Positions 1 through 9,213 of a DNA stretch of 45,881 nucleotides are shown piece by piece. Numbering within the stretch: position 1 is the stretch's first letter; each line of letters opens with the position of its first letter. The notes under the pieces are model-generated. The model was not told the origin of the DNA. It saw only the letters and a program-made list of their open reading frames with translations, and searched no databases. This DNA comes from Lysobacteraceae bacterium NML07-0707 (GTDB taxonomy: Bacteria; Pseudomonadota; Gammaproteobacteria; Xanthomonadales; Xanthomonadaceae). Where the stretch lies: NCBI GenBank assembly GCA_002798295.1, contig NWQT01000012.1:1-45881 (forward strand), in the 5' to 3' direction. Position numbers and translations under genes: made by a program.

Positions 1-506
1 CGACCTGTGCCGGGTATGGGGAGGACGTGATGGCTGGCTGACGTTGGCACTTGTTATCGATTGCCATACCCGGCAATGGCTGGGCTGGCATCTCTCACGC
101 AGCGGCAAGGCCAGTACCGCGGTGGCGGCATTGGAGCAGGCACTGATTGCCCGCTATGGCACGCTCGGGCGTGTGCCTGAGCCGTTCCTGCTGCGTTCGG
201 ACAACGGCCTGGTGTTTACCAGCCGCGGTTACACGCGGCTGGTTCGCAGCTATGGCTTGCAGCAAGAGTTCATCACCCCGCATTGCCCGCAGCAAAACGG
301 CATGGTGGAACGCCTCATCCGTACCCTCAAGGAGCAATGCGTACACCGTCATCGCTTTGAGAGCCAGCAGCATGCCATGCGTGTGCTGGGCGACTGGATC
401 CAGTTCTACAATCACCGACGCCCGCATCAGGCGCTCGGCATGAAAACAACCGCTCAAGCGTATGCTTTAGCAGCCTGACCTGTGCAGAAAGTGGTGGGTC
501 ATTACA
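1..506 (+). mobile_element. IS3-family insertion sequence, right (3') part only
   Basis: The element is cut by the window's left edge. It contains the C-terminal part of an OrfB transposase and a non-coding tail. The tail ends in GGGTCATTACA at 496-506, which read inward from the end is TGTAATGACCC. A TGTA-TGACCC-type tip is common for the IS150-like group of IS3-family terminal repeats. Position 506 is also where sequence homologous to another IS (507-599) begins, which independently places the boundary there. Confidence 0.7.
2..478 (+). CDS. IS3-family transposase OrfB, C-terminal part (5' truncated by window)
   Basis: DDE integrase (rve) domain of an IS3-family OrfB. The frame is open from base 2, so the TTG at 44 is internal and not a start. 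Visible catalytic elements are the first Asp in LVIDCHTR, the second in RSDNGLVFTS and the Glu in QQNGMVERLIRTLKEQ, followed by the family's usual ending FYNHRRPHQALG. The visible 158 codons cover roughly the last 60 percent of a normal OrfB of about 270-290 residues. The partner OrfA would lie left of the window. In this family the protein cuts and joins the ends of its own element. Confidence 0.88.
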   Translation, partial: DLCRVWGGRDGWLTLALVIDCHTRQWLGWHLSRSGKASTAVAALEQALIARYGTLGRVPEPFLLRSDNGLVFTSRGYTRLVRSYGLQQEFITPHCPQQNGMVERLIRTLKEQCVHRHRFESQQHAMRVLGDWIQFYNHRRPHQALGMKTTAQAYALAA

Positions 507-599
507 TCTCTGTGATTCGGGAACGATAGTAGTACCTGTTTTTCCTTGTCATTACAGAAGATTAGCTCACTATTGAAGTAGCTTAATTTCCTAAGACAC
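507..599 (-). mobile_element. Remnant of an IS1595-family element (5' end of transposase plus terminal repeat)
   Basis: On the minus strand an ATG at 552-550 opens MTRKNRYYYRSRITE, which runs to 507 and is cut there by the IS3 end. It aligns with the N-terminus of the complete IS1595-family copy in this window (SKNRYYRRSKISEA, 12625-12584). The non-coding part matches as well. The stretch from TTAGC to the terminal CTAAGAC(A/C)C is 38 bases long in both (562-599 here, 12641-12678 there). The IS3 element therefore inserted into an older IS1595-type copy, of which only this end is left in view. Confidence 0.75.
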
Positions 600-638
600 A
601 ACTGTAATGCCCGTGAATTTCGGCAATCAGCCCCAAAT

Positions 639-1421
639 TCATCCTGTCAACTGCCACAGCCGGGTTTTCAGTTGCAGGCCATGCTGGCGCAGGTAGTCGC
701 GTTCGTCGCGCCAGGCGGGAAAGCGTTGCTCGACTTCATGCCAGAACGCGGGCGAGTGGTTGTGGTGAATCAGGTGGCATAGCTCGTGTACCAGCACATA
801 TTCAAAAGCGCTGGGGCGGGCAAGAATCAGAGCCAAGTCCAGTGCCAGTGTGCCATGCCATGACAGTGAGCCCCAACGCGAGCGGGTACGTTTGAACTGG
901 ATGCGGCTGGGCGCTTTAGGCAGGCCATCACGGTAGCGCGGCAGCCAGTGGGCGACATCGGCGCGGGCATGCGCTTCATAAAAATCACGCAGGGCGCGGC
1001 GGATGGCGCTATTGGCTGCCTGTCCCTGCAAGGCTTCGAATGCGCGCACTTCAAAGTGCAAGGCATTGTCCTGCTGTAGCAGGCGGGTGATGCGTCCCGG
1101 TTTCCAGCACAACGGCAATTGCTGCCCGCGTAATGGCAAATCCGTGCTGTGGCCAATGCGAAGCTCGGGGAGGTGGACGGCTTGCATATCACGCAGCTGC
1201 TGTGCCAGCCAGCTGCGATGCGCGTGCAGAAAATCCAGTGCCTGCGCCAGGCTGCCGCGTGCAGGCAGGGTCAGGCGCGCGCCGCGCTCATCAAGGCTTA
1301 GCTTGAAGCGTCGCGCCTGCCGGTGGCGTTGGATGGCAACGGCCACTCGCTGGCCGTCAGGTAGCAACAGCTCAACGCTTTCTTCCGCGGCTTGCGGCTT
1401 TGCTGAAGGCCAGTCGCGCAT
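639..1421 (-). CDS. YgjP/SprT-like zinc metallopeptidase domain protein (DUF45)
   Basis: The 260-residue protein belongs to the YgjP-like (DUF45, M48-like) metal-dependent hydrolase family. The zinc motif HELCH is at residues 212-216, followed by the family's LIHHNHSPAFW. The ATG at 1421 is the only good start. It is the last gene of a leftward run ttcA-rdgC-ygjP with 13 bp between it and rdgC, so it is probably co-transcribed. The family is widespread but its physiological substrate is poorly known. The assignment rests on the HExxH region and overall length; no cellular role can be given from sequence. Confidence 0.85.
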   Translation of the reverse strand: MRDWPSAKPQAAEESVELLLPDGQRVAVAIQRHRQARRFKLSLDERGARLTLPARGSLAQALDFLHAHRSWLAQQLRDMQAVHLPELRIGHSTDLPLRGQQLPLCWKPGRITRLLQQDNALHFEVRAFEALQGQAANSAIRRALRDFYEAHARADVAHWLPRYRDGLPKAPSRIQFKRTRSRWGSLSWHGTLALDLALILARPSAFEYVLVHELCHLIHHNHSPAFWHEVEQRFPAWRDERDYLRQHGLQLKTRLWQLTG

Positions 1422-1434
1422 GTGTGAGGCCGAC

Positions 1435-2343
1435 TCAGTCGGCGCGGCTCAATTTCAGTGCGCTCTCCAGTACTGCAAAAAGCTGCTTGAACTCCCCGGC
1501 CATCAGCGCAAAGCGCGCGTCCAGCTCGGCACGCATATCGTCGTTTTCGCTGCCTTCGAGTTGGTCAATGGCGCCATCAAGCAATTTGAACTTGCGCACG
1601 ACAATATCTTCGCCCAGCACAAAACTCAGATGCCCATTCAAATCCAGCGCCAGGCGGCTGACCTGTTTGCCGGCTTGCAGATGGGTGTCGATTTCTTCGC
1701 CGGCCAGCTCCATGCGCTGTACCTTGACCACCGCGCCGGTATCGGCCGGGTCGCGCAGCTCGCACTCATCGCCGAGCATCAGTCCATCGGGCAGTGCATC
1801 GCCGGCAATCCAGCCAGTCATGACCGCACGCGGTGCGATTTCGGCATTGATGGGCAATGCCGGGAAGCTGCCCATCGCTTCGCGGATTTGCGAGACCAGC
1901 GTTTCTGCGGTTTTGCGCGAAGAAGTGTCCACCACCAGTACGCCCAGCCCCAAATCCAGCATTGCATCGGTGCGGCTGGGGCGCACAAAGGCGCGCGGCA
2001 GAAGCTCGGTAATGAGGTCTTCCTTCATCTGCTTGCGCATCTTGCTGCCGGGGCGGCGTTCGTTTTTCTGCTCGAACTCGGCAATCTTTTTCTGCAACAG
2101 GTCGTTGACCACGGCGCCGGGCAGGATTTTGTCCTCGCCGCCCAGGGTGAGCCAGATGCAGTCCTCGATGCGGTGCATCAGCGGGGCATCGGCTTGGTCA
2201 CGTCCAAATGGCGAGATAAAGCCGCGCGAGGACAGCTCCATGCCGCCCACCGGCTTCAATGCCGCATCGGCCAGCTGGGTTTCGAGCTGGGAAAAATCCA
2301 GCTGGGTGGGAAAGCGGAACAGGGTGAGATTGCGAAAGAACAT
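1435..2343 (-). CDS. rdgC: Recombination-associated protein RdgC
   Basis: This 302-residue protein starts MFFRNLTLFRFP and matches the RdgC family (E. coli about 303 residues) along its whole length. RdgC forms a ring-shaped dimer on double-stranded DNA and is reported to restrain RecA. The frame extends upstream to a TTG at 2355, but the ATG at 2343 gives the canonical N-terminus and is preferred. The gene lies 15 bp downstream of ttcA and 13 bp upstream of the ygjP-like gene on the same strand, consistent with one transcript. Confidence 0.95.
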   Translation of the reverse strand: MFFRNLTLFRFPTQLDFSQLETQLADAALKPVGGMELSSRGFISPFGRDQADAPLMHRIEDCIWLTLGGEDKILPGAVVNDLLQKKIAEFEQKNERRPGSKMRKQMKEDLITELLPRAFVRPSRTDAMLDLGLGVLVVDTSSRKTAETLVSQIREAMGSFPALPINAEIAPRAVMTGWIAGDALPDGLMLGDECELRDPADTGAVVKVQRMELAGEEIDTHLQAGKQVSRLALDLNGHLSFVLGEDIVVRKFKLLDGAIDQLEGSENDDMRAELDARFALMAGEFKQLFAVLESALKLSRAD

Positions 2344-2358
2344 CGGTATTCCCAAAAG

Positions 2359-3264
2359 TCAGGCCTGTGGCTTGTCGCCGCCAGCGAGCCAGGCATGGGC
2401 ATCGGGCAGGACATCACTGCGGCTGCCAAGCGCAAGAAAGTCAAACAGCTTGCCGTCGGAAAGCTGCGAGGGGCGGATATCGGCCAGGGCGCGTGAGATG
2501 GTTTCGATGCGGCCGGGGGTTTCACGCTCCCATTGCCGCAGCATCTTTTTCACCTGCGCCCGTTGCAGGTTTTCCTGGCTACCGCACAGATTGCAGGGAA
2601 TGATGGGGAAGCCCTTGTGCGCGGCGTAGGCTTCGATATCGGCTTCGGCCACATAGGCCAGCGGACGAATCACCACATGCTTGCCGTCATCGGACAGCAG
2701 CTTGGGCGGCATGCCGGAAATCTTGGCGTGGAAAAACAGGTTGAGGAAAAAGGTATTCACCAGGTCGTCACGGTGATGACCCAGCGCGATCTTGGTAAAA
2801 CCATGCATTTCGGCATAGGTGTAGAGCGCGCCACGCCGCAGGCGCGAGCACAGCGAACACATGGTCTTGCCCTCGGGAATCACCCTGCTGACCACCGAAT
2901 AGGTGTCCTGCTCGATGATGTGGTAGTCCACGCCGATCGAGGCCAGATATTCGGGCAGGATGTGCTCGGGAAAGCCCGGCTGCTTCTGGTCGAGATTCAC
3001 CGCCGTGATGGAAAAACGCACCGGCGCCTTCTTCTGCAATTGCAGCAGCACATCCAGCAGGGTGTAGCTGTCCTTGCCGCCGGAAAGGCAAACCATCACC
3101 TTGTCGCCTTCTTCAATCATGCCGAAATCGGCAATGGCCTTGCCCACCTGGTGGCGCAGGCGTTTGCCGAGCTTGTCAGCCTCGCGCTTGGCATGGCGGC
3201 TGGCCGCCGGCGAAGCCGCAGGCGGGTTTTGGGTATCGAGCAGGGTTAGAGGTATGGCGTTCAT
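2359..3264 (-). CDS. ttcA: tRNA 2-thiocytidine biosynthesis protein TtcA
   Basis: TtcA is an ATP-dependent Fe-S enzyme that puts sulfur on cytidine 32 of certain tRNAs. The 301-residue product has the PP-loop motif SGGKDS at residues 61-66, which activates the base with ATP. Two CxxC motifs, CSLC at 136-139 and CNLC at 224-227, supply the Fe-S ligands. LGHHRDD about residue 161 is also characteristic. The ATG at 3264 starts the protein, and the gene heads the leftward ttcA-rdgC-ygjP run. The 108 bp up to adhP form a divergent promoter region. Confidence 0.95.
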   Translation of the reverse strand: MNAIPLTLLDTQNPPAASPAASRHAKREADKLGKRLRHQVGKAIADFGMIEEGDKVMVCLSGGKDSYTLLDVLLQLQKKAPVRFSITAVNLDQKQPGFPEHILPEYLASIGVDYHIIEQDTYSVVSRVIPEGKTMCSLCSRLRRGALYTYAEMHGFTKIALGHHRDDLVNTFFLNLFFHAKISGMPPKLLSDDGKHVVIRPLAYVAEADIEAYAAHKGFPIIPCNLCGSQENLQRAQVKKMLRQWERETPGRIETISRALADIRPSQLSDGKLFDFLALGSRSDVLPDAHAWLAGGDKPQA

Positions 3265-3372
3265 CAGCCGGGCATTGTAGCTTGCCGCAGGGCAGCAACC
3301 GGATTGATTTTGCTCAAACCCTTGGTACTGAAAGCTGGCATGGTGAAAAGTACATCACTACCGGAGACAGCG

Positions 3373-4401
3373 ATGGACAAGACCATGAAAGCCGCCGTAG
3401 TTCGTGCCTTTGACCAGCCATTGACGATTGAGGAAGTGGCTGTGCCGCGCCCCGGTCCCGGTCAGATTCTGGTCAAGGTGGAAGCCTGCGGGGTGTGCCA
3501 TACCGACCTGCACGCCGCCGAGGGGGACTGGCCGGTCAAGCCCAATCCCCCCTTCATACCCGGGCACGAGGGTGTGGGCCATGTAGTGGCGCTGGGCGAA
3601 GGCGTCAAGCATCTGCGCGAAGGGGACCGGGTGGGAATGCCCTGGCTGTATTCGGCCTGCGGCCATTGTGTGCATTGCTTGGGTGGCTGGGAAACGCTGT
3701 GCGAGCAACAGCAAAATACCGGCTATTCGGTCAATGGCAGCTTTGCCGAATATGTGCTGGCCGATGCGGCCTATGTGGGGCATCTGCCCGGCAATATCGG
3801 TTTTGTGGAAGTCGCGCCGGTGCTGTGCGCCGGAGTCACGGTCTACAAGGGCCTCAAGGTCACCGATACCCGCCCCGGTGACTGGGTGGTGATTTCCGGC
3901 ATCGGTGGTTTGGGGCATATGGCGGTGCAGTACGCCAAGGCGATGGGCTTGAATGTTGCTGCAGTGGACGTGGCCGATGACAAGCTGCGACTTGCCGAGC
4001 GCTTGGGCGCCACGGTCACGGTCAATGCCCGTCAGACCGACCCGGCCACTTTTTTGAAGAAGGAAATCGGCGGTGCGCATGGGATATTGGTCACGGCCGT
4101 CTCCCGCCAGGCATTTGCCCAGGCCGTGGGCATGCTGCGCCGGGGTGGCACCATGTCGCTGGTGGGGCTGCCACCGGGCGACTTTCCGTTGGACATCTTT
4201 GGCATGGTGCTGAACGGCATCACCATTCGCGGTTCGATTGTCGGCACCCGGCTAGACTTGCAGGAATCGCTGCAATTTGCAGCCGAAGGCAAGGTCAAGG
4301 CCACCGTGGCCACCGAAAAGCTGGAAAACATCAACGATGTTTTTGCGCGCATGCATCGCGGCGAGATCGAAGGCCGCATCGTGCTGGACATGAATGCCTG
4401 A
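3373..4401 (+). CDS. adhP: Zinc-dependent alcohol dehydrogenase AdhP
   Basis: Medium-chain zinc alcohol dehydrogenase (342 residues) that interconverts primary alcohols and aldehydes with NAD. Catalytic-zinc ligands are Cys42 in GVCHTD and His65-Glu66 in GHEG. The structural zinc is held by Cys96, Cys99, Cys102 and Cys110. The Rossmann motif GIGGLG follows in the middle. The frame is open from a TTG at 3304, but the ATG at 3373 has GGAGA 5 bp upstream and gives the normal AdhP length, so it is chosen. It is a monocistronic unit ending at a bidirectional terminator shared with plsB. Confidence 0.93.
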   Translation: MDKTMKAAVVRAFDQPLTIEEVAVPRPGPGQILVKVEACGVCHTDLHAAEGDWPVKPNPPFIPGHEGVGHVVALGEGVKHLREGDRVGMPWLYSACGHCVHCLGGWETLCEQQQNTGYSVNGSFAEYVLADAAYVGHLPGNIGFVEVAPVLCAGVTVYKGLKVTDTRPGDWVVISGIGGLGHMAVQYAKAMGLNVAAVDVADDKLRLAERLGATVTVNARQTDPATFLKKEIGGAHGILVTAVSRQAFAQAVGMLRRGGTMSLVGLPPGDFPLDIFGMVLNGITIRGSIVGTRLDLQESLQFAAEGKVKATVATEKLENINDVFARMHRGEIEGRIVLDMNA

Positions 4402-4452
4402 GGGGATAAAGCCTGTCCCCTGGGCGGGTTGATATGAGTCGTTGTCCACCAT

Positions 4453-4484
4453 GGGAAAACCCGTCAGTCATGGCGGGTTTTCCC
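4453..4484. terminator. Bidirectional Rho-independent terminator between adhP and plsB
   Basis: Perfect 11-bp inverted repeat: GGGAAAACCCG at 4453-4463 pairs with CGGGTTTTCCC at 4474-4484, loop of 10. The A/T-rich middle of each arm lets it act for both convergent genes. Confidence 0.75.
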
Positions 4485-4503
4485 TGATATTGAGCCAGTT
4501 GTA

Positions 4504-7122
4504 TCAAGCCTTTACGGGCTTGCTTTCGTTAACGGTCTTGGCCGCTTCCGGGCTGATTTTTTCAATGGTGTGACGCAGCTCGCGGCTCAAGATGGTGCGT
4601 GCGCCGCGTGCCCATTGGGTAAGGCGCTCATCGAACATCAGCTTGGCGTTGTCATCGGTCCAGACCAGCTCCAGCTCACGCAGTTTCTGGATAAAGCCGC
4701 GGAACAGTGACTTGTCGAAAAACTCCGGTGCGGTCTGGGCATACAACAGTGACAGGCGTTGCGCGGCCAGTTGGCACAGGCTTTCCAGCTCGCCTGCGCT
4801 CAAGGTGCCGGAGCCGTTCTTGGCCAGCACCGACAGGGCGATGTAATAGCGCTCGAATGCCTGTTGCAGCGGATTGCCAAGGCCGCGCAGGCGGAACAGT
4901 TCATCGCTCTCGCCGGCGCTGCGAATCAGTTGCTCGTCATCACCGTTGCCGTTTTGCTCCAGCAAGCCTTCACGGATAAAGACGTCGATGGTGAGCGAAA
5001 TGCGCTCGGCAAACTGCGCTGCCGTCCACGGCAGGAACAGTTCGGCTTGCAGGAAGGGATAAACGTTTTGTGCCAATTGCATCAGCGACTGCCGCGAGAG
5101 GCGCCGGTTGTGCTGGAAGCACACCGCAATCCATGCCGAGGAGGTAAACAGGTGCAGCACATTATTGCGGAAGTAGCTGAGCAGCACGGCATTTTCATCG
5201 CTGACTTCCAGCACATCGCCCAGAGGGTGATGAATGCGTTGCAGTACCTTGATTTCTTCGCCCTGCGCCACGACTTCCTGCGGGCTGTGCGGGGTGACGC
5301 TCACCCAGTCCGAATACGGCACTTCTACCAGCAGTTTTTTGGACAGGGCAATCTGTGCCAGCAGGTCGGCCTCGCCCATGGCGTTCTTGGGGGTGGACAG
5401 CAGCGCCAGTGCCAGCAGGTTGATGGGATTGACGTCGGCGGCACGATTGATATTGACCTGAATTTGCTGTGCCAGACTGTCAATGGTGTTGGAAAACCAC
5501 TGCGGCTTTTCGTCTTCGCCAACAGGCTTGCCGTCCCAGCCTGAGGCGTGCTCGGCCAGCACCTGGGTGAGCCGGATCGGCTCGCCAAAGTTCACCACCA
5601 CTTGCCCGTAATTGCTGCGCAGAACGCGCGGCAGGCTGGTCAGCAGCTGCCAGATGGATTCTTTTTCCTTGGGCTTGCCGGAGAGTTCGTCCAGATAGCT
5701 GCTGCCCTCCATGAGTTTTTCGTAGCCAATGTAAATGGGCTGGAACAGCACCGGACGGGTCGGCTGGCGCAGGTAGGCGCGCACGGTCATCGCCAGCGTG
5801 CCGCCTTTGGGTTGCAGCAGCCGCCCGGTACGCGAGCGTCCGCCTTCGATGAAATATTCGATGGAATAGCCGCCGGAGACCAGCAGCGCCATGTATTCAC
5901 GGAATACCGCCGTATACAGGGCATTGCCGCGGAAGCTGCGCCGTGCAAAGAACGCGCCGCCCTTGCGCAGCAGGGTGCCAACGACCGGCAGGTTGAGATT
6001 GATGCCGGCAAAGATATGCGGCGGCACGATACCCTGCGTGTACAGCATGTAGGACAGCAGCAGATAGTCCATATGGCTGCGGTGGCTGGGCACATAGATG
6101 ATTTCATGCCCCGGTGCGGCGGCCTTGAACGCTTCCAGGTGGTTGACGCGCACGCCGCGATAAATGCGGTTCCATACGGTTTTCAGCAAAAAACTGGCCG
6201 AGCGCACCACCGGATGTGAATAATCGGCAGCGATTTCCCAGGCGTAACCATGGGCTTTTTTCCAGGCCGCCTTGTATTGGCCTTTGTGTTTGCCGCTCTC
6301 GCGGCGCGCCTGGTCGGCAATCGCCTGTTTGACCGAATCGGCAGCCAGCACCCGGTCAATCAACATGCGCCGGGTGGAAAGGTCAGGGCCGATAACGGCG
6401 GTGCGGATACGGCGGAAGTGGGTGCGCAATACCCGCGAGAGCTTGCGCACGGTGCGCTCCGGTGGCAGCGCCTCATCGACGATTTCGCGCAGCGCCACCG
6501 GTGGCGAGAAGCGCACGAAGGTGCCGCGCCCGTTCAGCAAAATCGCCAGCAGCTTGCGGAAGCGGCCAACCAGCGTCCAGTTTTCCGAGAACAGCACCGA
6601 GAACCAGCCGCTGTTCTTGTCCGGTGCGCGGCCAACGAAAATCGACACCGGCACCAGCTGCACATCCAGTTCCGGGTTGTCGCGGTGCGCCTGCAACAGA
6701 CGCGCCAGCGAACCGGAATGGGTTTTGTGCTCTGCGCCCGGGGTTATCCCCAGGGCGCTGACATGACGGCGCGACAGCGCCACATAGGCACGCTTGCGCC
6801 CCAGCAGGTCGCCCTGCAAGGGTTTGAGCGGTGAAGGCAGGCCGGCTTCGCGGCAGGCGCGCTCCAGAATCAGCGCATTGCTGATGCCATAGTCTTCCAG
6901 TACATAGCAGATAGGACGCTCGTCGACATGCTGGGCAGGGCTGTCCGGCTCAATCTTGAGCGCAATCCAGGGCTCCAGCAACTTGCCCAGCAGCCGCGCC
7001 CAAAGTGGACGCGCAGCTGCTACGCCCGGCTTTGCCGGACGCTGGGGTGAGGTGTTTTTTCCGGGCGGCAGCGGCTCGGAAGGCGGCAAGGAATTTTGGT
7101 TCAACATCGGCGGCATTATCAC
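4504..7122 (-). CDS. plsB: Glycerol-3-phosphate O-acyltransferase PlsB
   Basis: Inner-membrane enzyme for the first step of phospholipid synthesis, acylating glycerol-3-phosphate at sn-1. The acyltransferase block I motif HRSHMD is at residues 347-352, and EGGRSRTGR (block III) follows about 75 residues later. The length of 872 is longer than the roughly 807 of E. coli PlsB; the extra residues are a Pro-rich N-terminal tail. The start could be the GTG at 7122, which overlaps the preceding stop (GTGA), or ATG at 7116 or 7107. The upstream lipoprotein gene ends inside the start region, so the two are probably translationally coupled. Confidence 0.95.
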   Translation of the reverse strand: MIMPPMLNQNSLPPSEPLPPGKNTSPQRPAKPGVAAARPLWARLLGKLLEPWIALKIEPDSPAQHVDERPICYVLEDYGISNALILERACREAGLPSPLKPLQGDLLGRKRAYVALSRRHVSALGITPGAEHKTHSGSLARLLQAHRDNPELDVQLVPVSIFVGRAPDKNSGWFSVLFSENWTLVGRFRKLLAILLNGRGTFVRFSPPVALREIVDEALPPERTVRKLSRVLRTHFRRIRTAVIGPDLSTRRMLIDRVLAADSVKQAIADQARRESGKHKGQYKAAWKKAHGYAWEIAADYSHPVVRSASFLLKTVWNRIYRGVRVNHLEAFKAAAPGHEIIYVPSHRSHMDYLLLSYMLYTQGIVPPHIFAGINLNLPVVGTLLRKGGAFFARRSFRGNALYTAVFREYMALLVSGGYSIEYFIEGGRSRTGRLLQPKGGTLAMTVRAYLRQPTRPVLFQPIYIGYEKLMEGSSYLDELSGKPKEKESIWQLLTSLPRVLRSNYGQVVVNFGEPIRLTQVLAEHASGWDGKPVGEDEKPQWFSNTIDSLAQQIQVNINRAADVNPINLLALALLSTPKNAMGEADLLAQIALSKKLLVEVPYSDWVSVTPHSPQEVVAQGEEIKVLQRIHHPLGDVLEVSDENAVLLSYFRNNVLHLFTSSAWIAVCFQHNRRLSRQSLMQLAQNVYPFLQAELFLPWTAAQFAERISLTIDVFIREGLLEQNGNGDDEQLIRSAGESDELFRLRGLGNPLQQAFERYYIALSVLAKNGSGTLSAGELESLCQLAAQRLSLLYAQTAPEFFDKSLFRGFIQKLRELELVWTDDNAKLMFDERLTQWARGARTILSRELRHTIEKISPEAAKTVNESKPVKA

Positions 7123-8078
7123 CCAGCCGGGGCATCCTGCGTGTCGGCAGGCGCAGATGGCGGGATGGCTTCCACAGTGCTGCCTGCAAGACTGGCACGC
7201 GCGGCCTGAAGATAATCGGCCAGATACCAGCGGCCATCTACACGCACGGCCTGCATCACGGTTTTGATTGGGCGCCCGGCAAGCGTGTAACTGACCCGCA
7301 GCTCGGCCTCATCGCCTGTCTGGCTGACCGTCTCCACTTTGACACTGGCGAGCGTTGCTTCCATATCCAGCCCGTACAGACCCAGTATTTGCCCGATGGC
7401 GACATACAGCGGGGTCAGTCCCTCAAGGCTGGCATCAAGACCCAGCCGGGAAAAATCTGCATCGCTGTTGATGCCGCCCTGCTCGGCAGCCTTCACCAAA
7501 AGCGCAATGCTTTGTTGACCGCGTTCGGCATCACCCAGCGGCGCACTGGCAGCCCAGCTTGAAAACACGTCAATCAGCTGCGTGTAATGCTGGCGCTGGG
7601 ACAGGTTGTAATGCCCCTCGCGCCCCAGATACTCCTTGCCAAACACGCCGAGTCCGCGCGCGGCATCCTGCATGGCGCGGGTTTGGCCGGATAGCTGCTG
7701 GCGAAAGCTCTGCTGCAATCTGGACTTGGCATCGGCCTGGGTCAATGCCGTCAGAACCTTCGGAATACTGTCATCGAGCGGCAGTTCGGTCAGCGGCCAG
7801 CGGCTGCGCCCGTCTTGCCAGGCGGCGGCCACTTCTGCATGCAGTTCGGCAGGCAGCGCGCTGCGGGCCAGGGCTGGCAAATCGTCATCGCGCAAATGCG
7901 CTATCAAATCGGTCACCGCAGCGCTGGGCGTGTCGGCGCCATGCACTGCGGCATGTTCGGTCTTGTCATCTGCACCGGAAAAAACGGCGCATGGTGAACA
8001 CGAGGAACACGCCTGCAGCAAGCCACAGGCCAGAAGCAGCGCCAGACTTTGCCAGTAGTGACGATGAAATCTCTGCAT
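7119..8078 (-). CDS. Putative lipoprotein of unknown function
   Basis: I do not recognise a characterised family. The ATG at 8078 opens a 319-residue protein beginning MQRFHRHYWQSL with a hydrophobic stretch and a lipobox LLQAC at about residues 19-23, so it is predicted to be a lipoprotein. The rest is a soluble, largely helical domain, ending in a beta-rich piece (LRVSYTLAGRPIKTVMQ) and a Pro/Ala tail. The frame is open further upstream, but that part overlaps a terminator hairpin at 8154-8175, which favours the 8078 start. Its stop overlaps the plsB start by 4 bases, suggesting co-expression with phospholipid synthesis; that link is inference. Confidence 0.75.
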   Translation of the reverse strand: MQRFHRHYWQSLALLLACGLLQACSSCSPCAVFSGADDKTEHAAVHGADTPSAAVTDLIAHLRDDDLPALARSALPAELHAEVAAAWQDGRSRWPLTELPLDDSIPKVLTALTQADAKSRLQQSFRQQLSGQTRAMQDAARGLGVFGKEYLGREGHYNLSQRQHYTQLIDVFSSWAASAPLGDAERGQQSIALLVKAAEQGGINSDADFSRLGLDASLEGLTPLYVAIGQILGLYGLDMEATLASVKVETVSQTGDEAELRVSYTLAGRPIKTVMQAVRVDGRWYLADYLQAARASLAGSTVEAIPPSAPADTQDAPAG

Positions 8079-8153
8079 GCTTGGGTATCCGTCAGCACGA
8101 TGTGTGCATCTTGACCAAAGCCAGTGCTTGTCGGCAAGCGCCGCGCAAAAAGA

Positions 8154-8175
8154 AAGGAGACGCGCAGGTCTCCTT
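8154..8175 (-). terminator. Rho-independent terminator after the acid phosphatase gene
   Basis: An 8-bp stem, AAGGAGAC at 8154-8161 with GTCTCCTT at 8168-8175, has a 6-base loop. Read leftward it is followed by TTCTTTTT. A second small hairpin (TCCGGC/GCCGGA, about 8181-8195) lies just before it. Placement suits the leftward phosphatase gene ending at 8276. Confidence 0.65.
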
Positions 8176-8275
8176 GAAAGTCCGGCAACGCCGGAGGACA
8201 GGTTGTGGCGGGGGAAGATTAACCGCGCCAAAAAGTTTATGCAATACCTGAGGTTTAATTTGATAACTTATTGAT

Positions 8276-9154
8276 TTATTTGTTTTGCTTCAGCGATTCT
8301 CGCTTGATGCGCCTGCGTGCCTCGGGCGCGGCGCGGCGATTTTCGCCAAGCAGTGCCGACTCCCAACCGCCATAACTGGGATTGGGCAGCATCCACCAGC
8401 GCTCACCCCACCAAGTGCTGTATTGCCCGGATAGCGCTGCTCGCGCTTCGGGGGTATTGCTGCGAATTTCCACGAAATCACCCAGCTGGTCGCCAAACTG
8501 CATCACCACCCGGTATTTCTGCGATACCAGCTGGCGGCGGCAGCGTTTTTCACTGCCCACCTGCTCGCAACCGGGCACTTGCGTGCCCAACCCCAGAAAC
8601 ACGTTTTCGTCCGGCTTCACCGGCAGCCCCGCAGCGCGCAGGTTCTCCAGCGTTTCGGCACTGAGCGCAGCTTCGCGGTTGGAAATATAAAAAATGGTGA
8701 TGCCGCGCGCGGCTGCGGCCTGGGTGAACTCCAGTGCGCCGGGAATCACCTGGGCTTTTTTCTCCGCCACCCAGGCATTCCAGCCGTTGTTGTCGAACTC
8801 GCCGCCATCTGCCACCAGACGCGCCTGATAGGGCGAGTTGTCCAACACGGTTTCATCAATGTCCATGATGATGGCAGGTGGCAATACGCGGCGATCGCCG
8901 GGTCTGCGCTCATTGCCTGCAAGCGCTTCTTCACCGGAGGCCAAAGCCGCATCCAGCTGGCTGGCAGCGGCCCGATACAGGCTGCGGGTGGCAGCGGCAT
9001 ATTCGTCCGAATGCTGCATCCACACCAAGGCATTGAGATTGTCATCGGCGGCAACGCCTTGCGGCTGTGGCGCGGCGGGCTTTTCCGCCACATGCTGACA
9101 GGCAGCCAGCCACAACGTGGCGGCCAGTACACTGGTTTTGCGCAAATGGGACAT
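8276..9154 (-). CDS. HAD-family acid phosphatase, 5'-nucleotidase lipoprotein e(P4)-like
   Basis: Predicted outer-membrane lipoprotein (292 residues) of the class C acid phosphatase / e(P4) HAD family, which removes phosphate from nucleotides and other monoesters outside the cytoplasm. It has an N-terminal signal with lipobox LAAC (about residues 16-19) and the HAD nucleophile motif DIDETVLDN. FYISNREA supplies motif II, and the basic residue and acidic motif (FGDQLGDF) follow. The ATG at 9154 is chosen because GGGGAGA lies 6 bp upstream; an in-frame ATG at 9178 lacks such a site. In Haemophilus the relative supports NAD/haem-related uptake, but nothing here shows which substrate is used. Confidence 0.88.
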   Translation of the reverse strand: MSHLRKTSVLAATLWLAACQHVAEKPAAPQPQGVAADDNLNALVWMQHSDEYAAATRSLYRAAASQLDAALASGEEALAGNERRPGDRRVLPPAIIMDIDETVLDNSPYQARLVADGGEFDNNGWNAWVAEKKAQVIPGALEFTQAAAARGITIFYISNREAALSAETLENLRAAGLPVKPDENVFLGLGTQVPGCEQVGSEKRCRRQLVSQKYRVVMQFGDQLGDFVEIRSNTPEARAALSGQYSTWWGERWWMLPNPSYGGWESALLGENRRAAPEARRRIKRESLKQNK

Positions 9155-9213
9155 GAAATCTCCCCAATGGTGGAACATGGCAGCAGTTTAGCGCTGACAA
9201 CCTCGAGTCCGTA

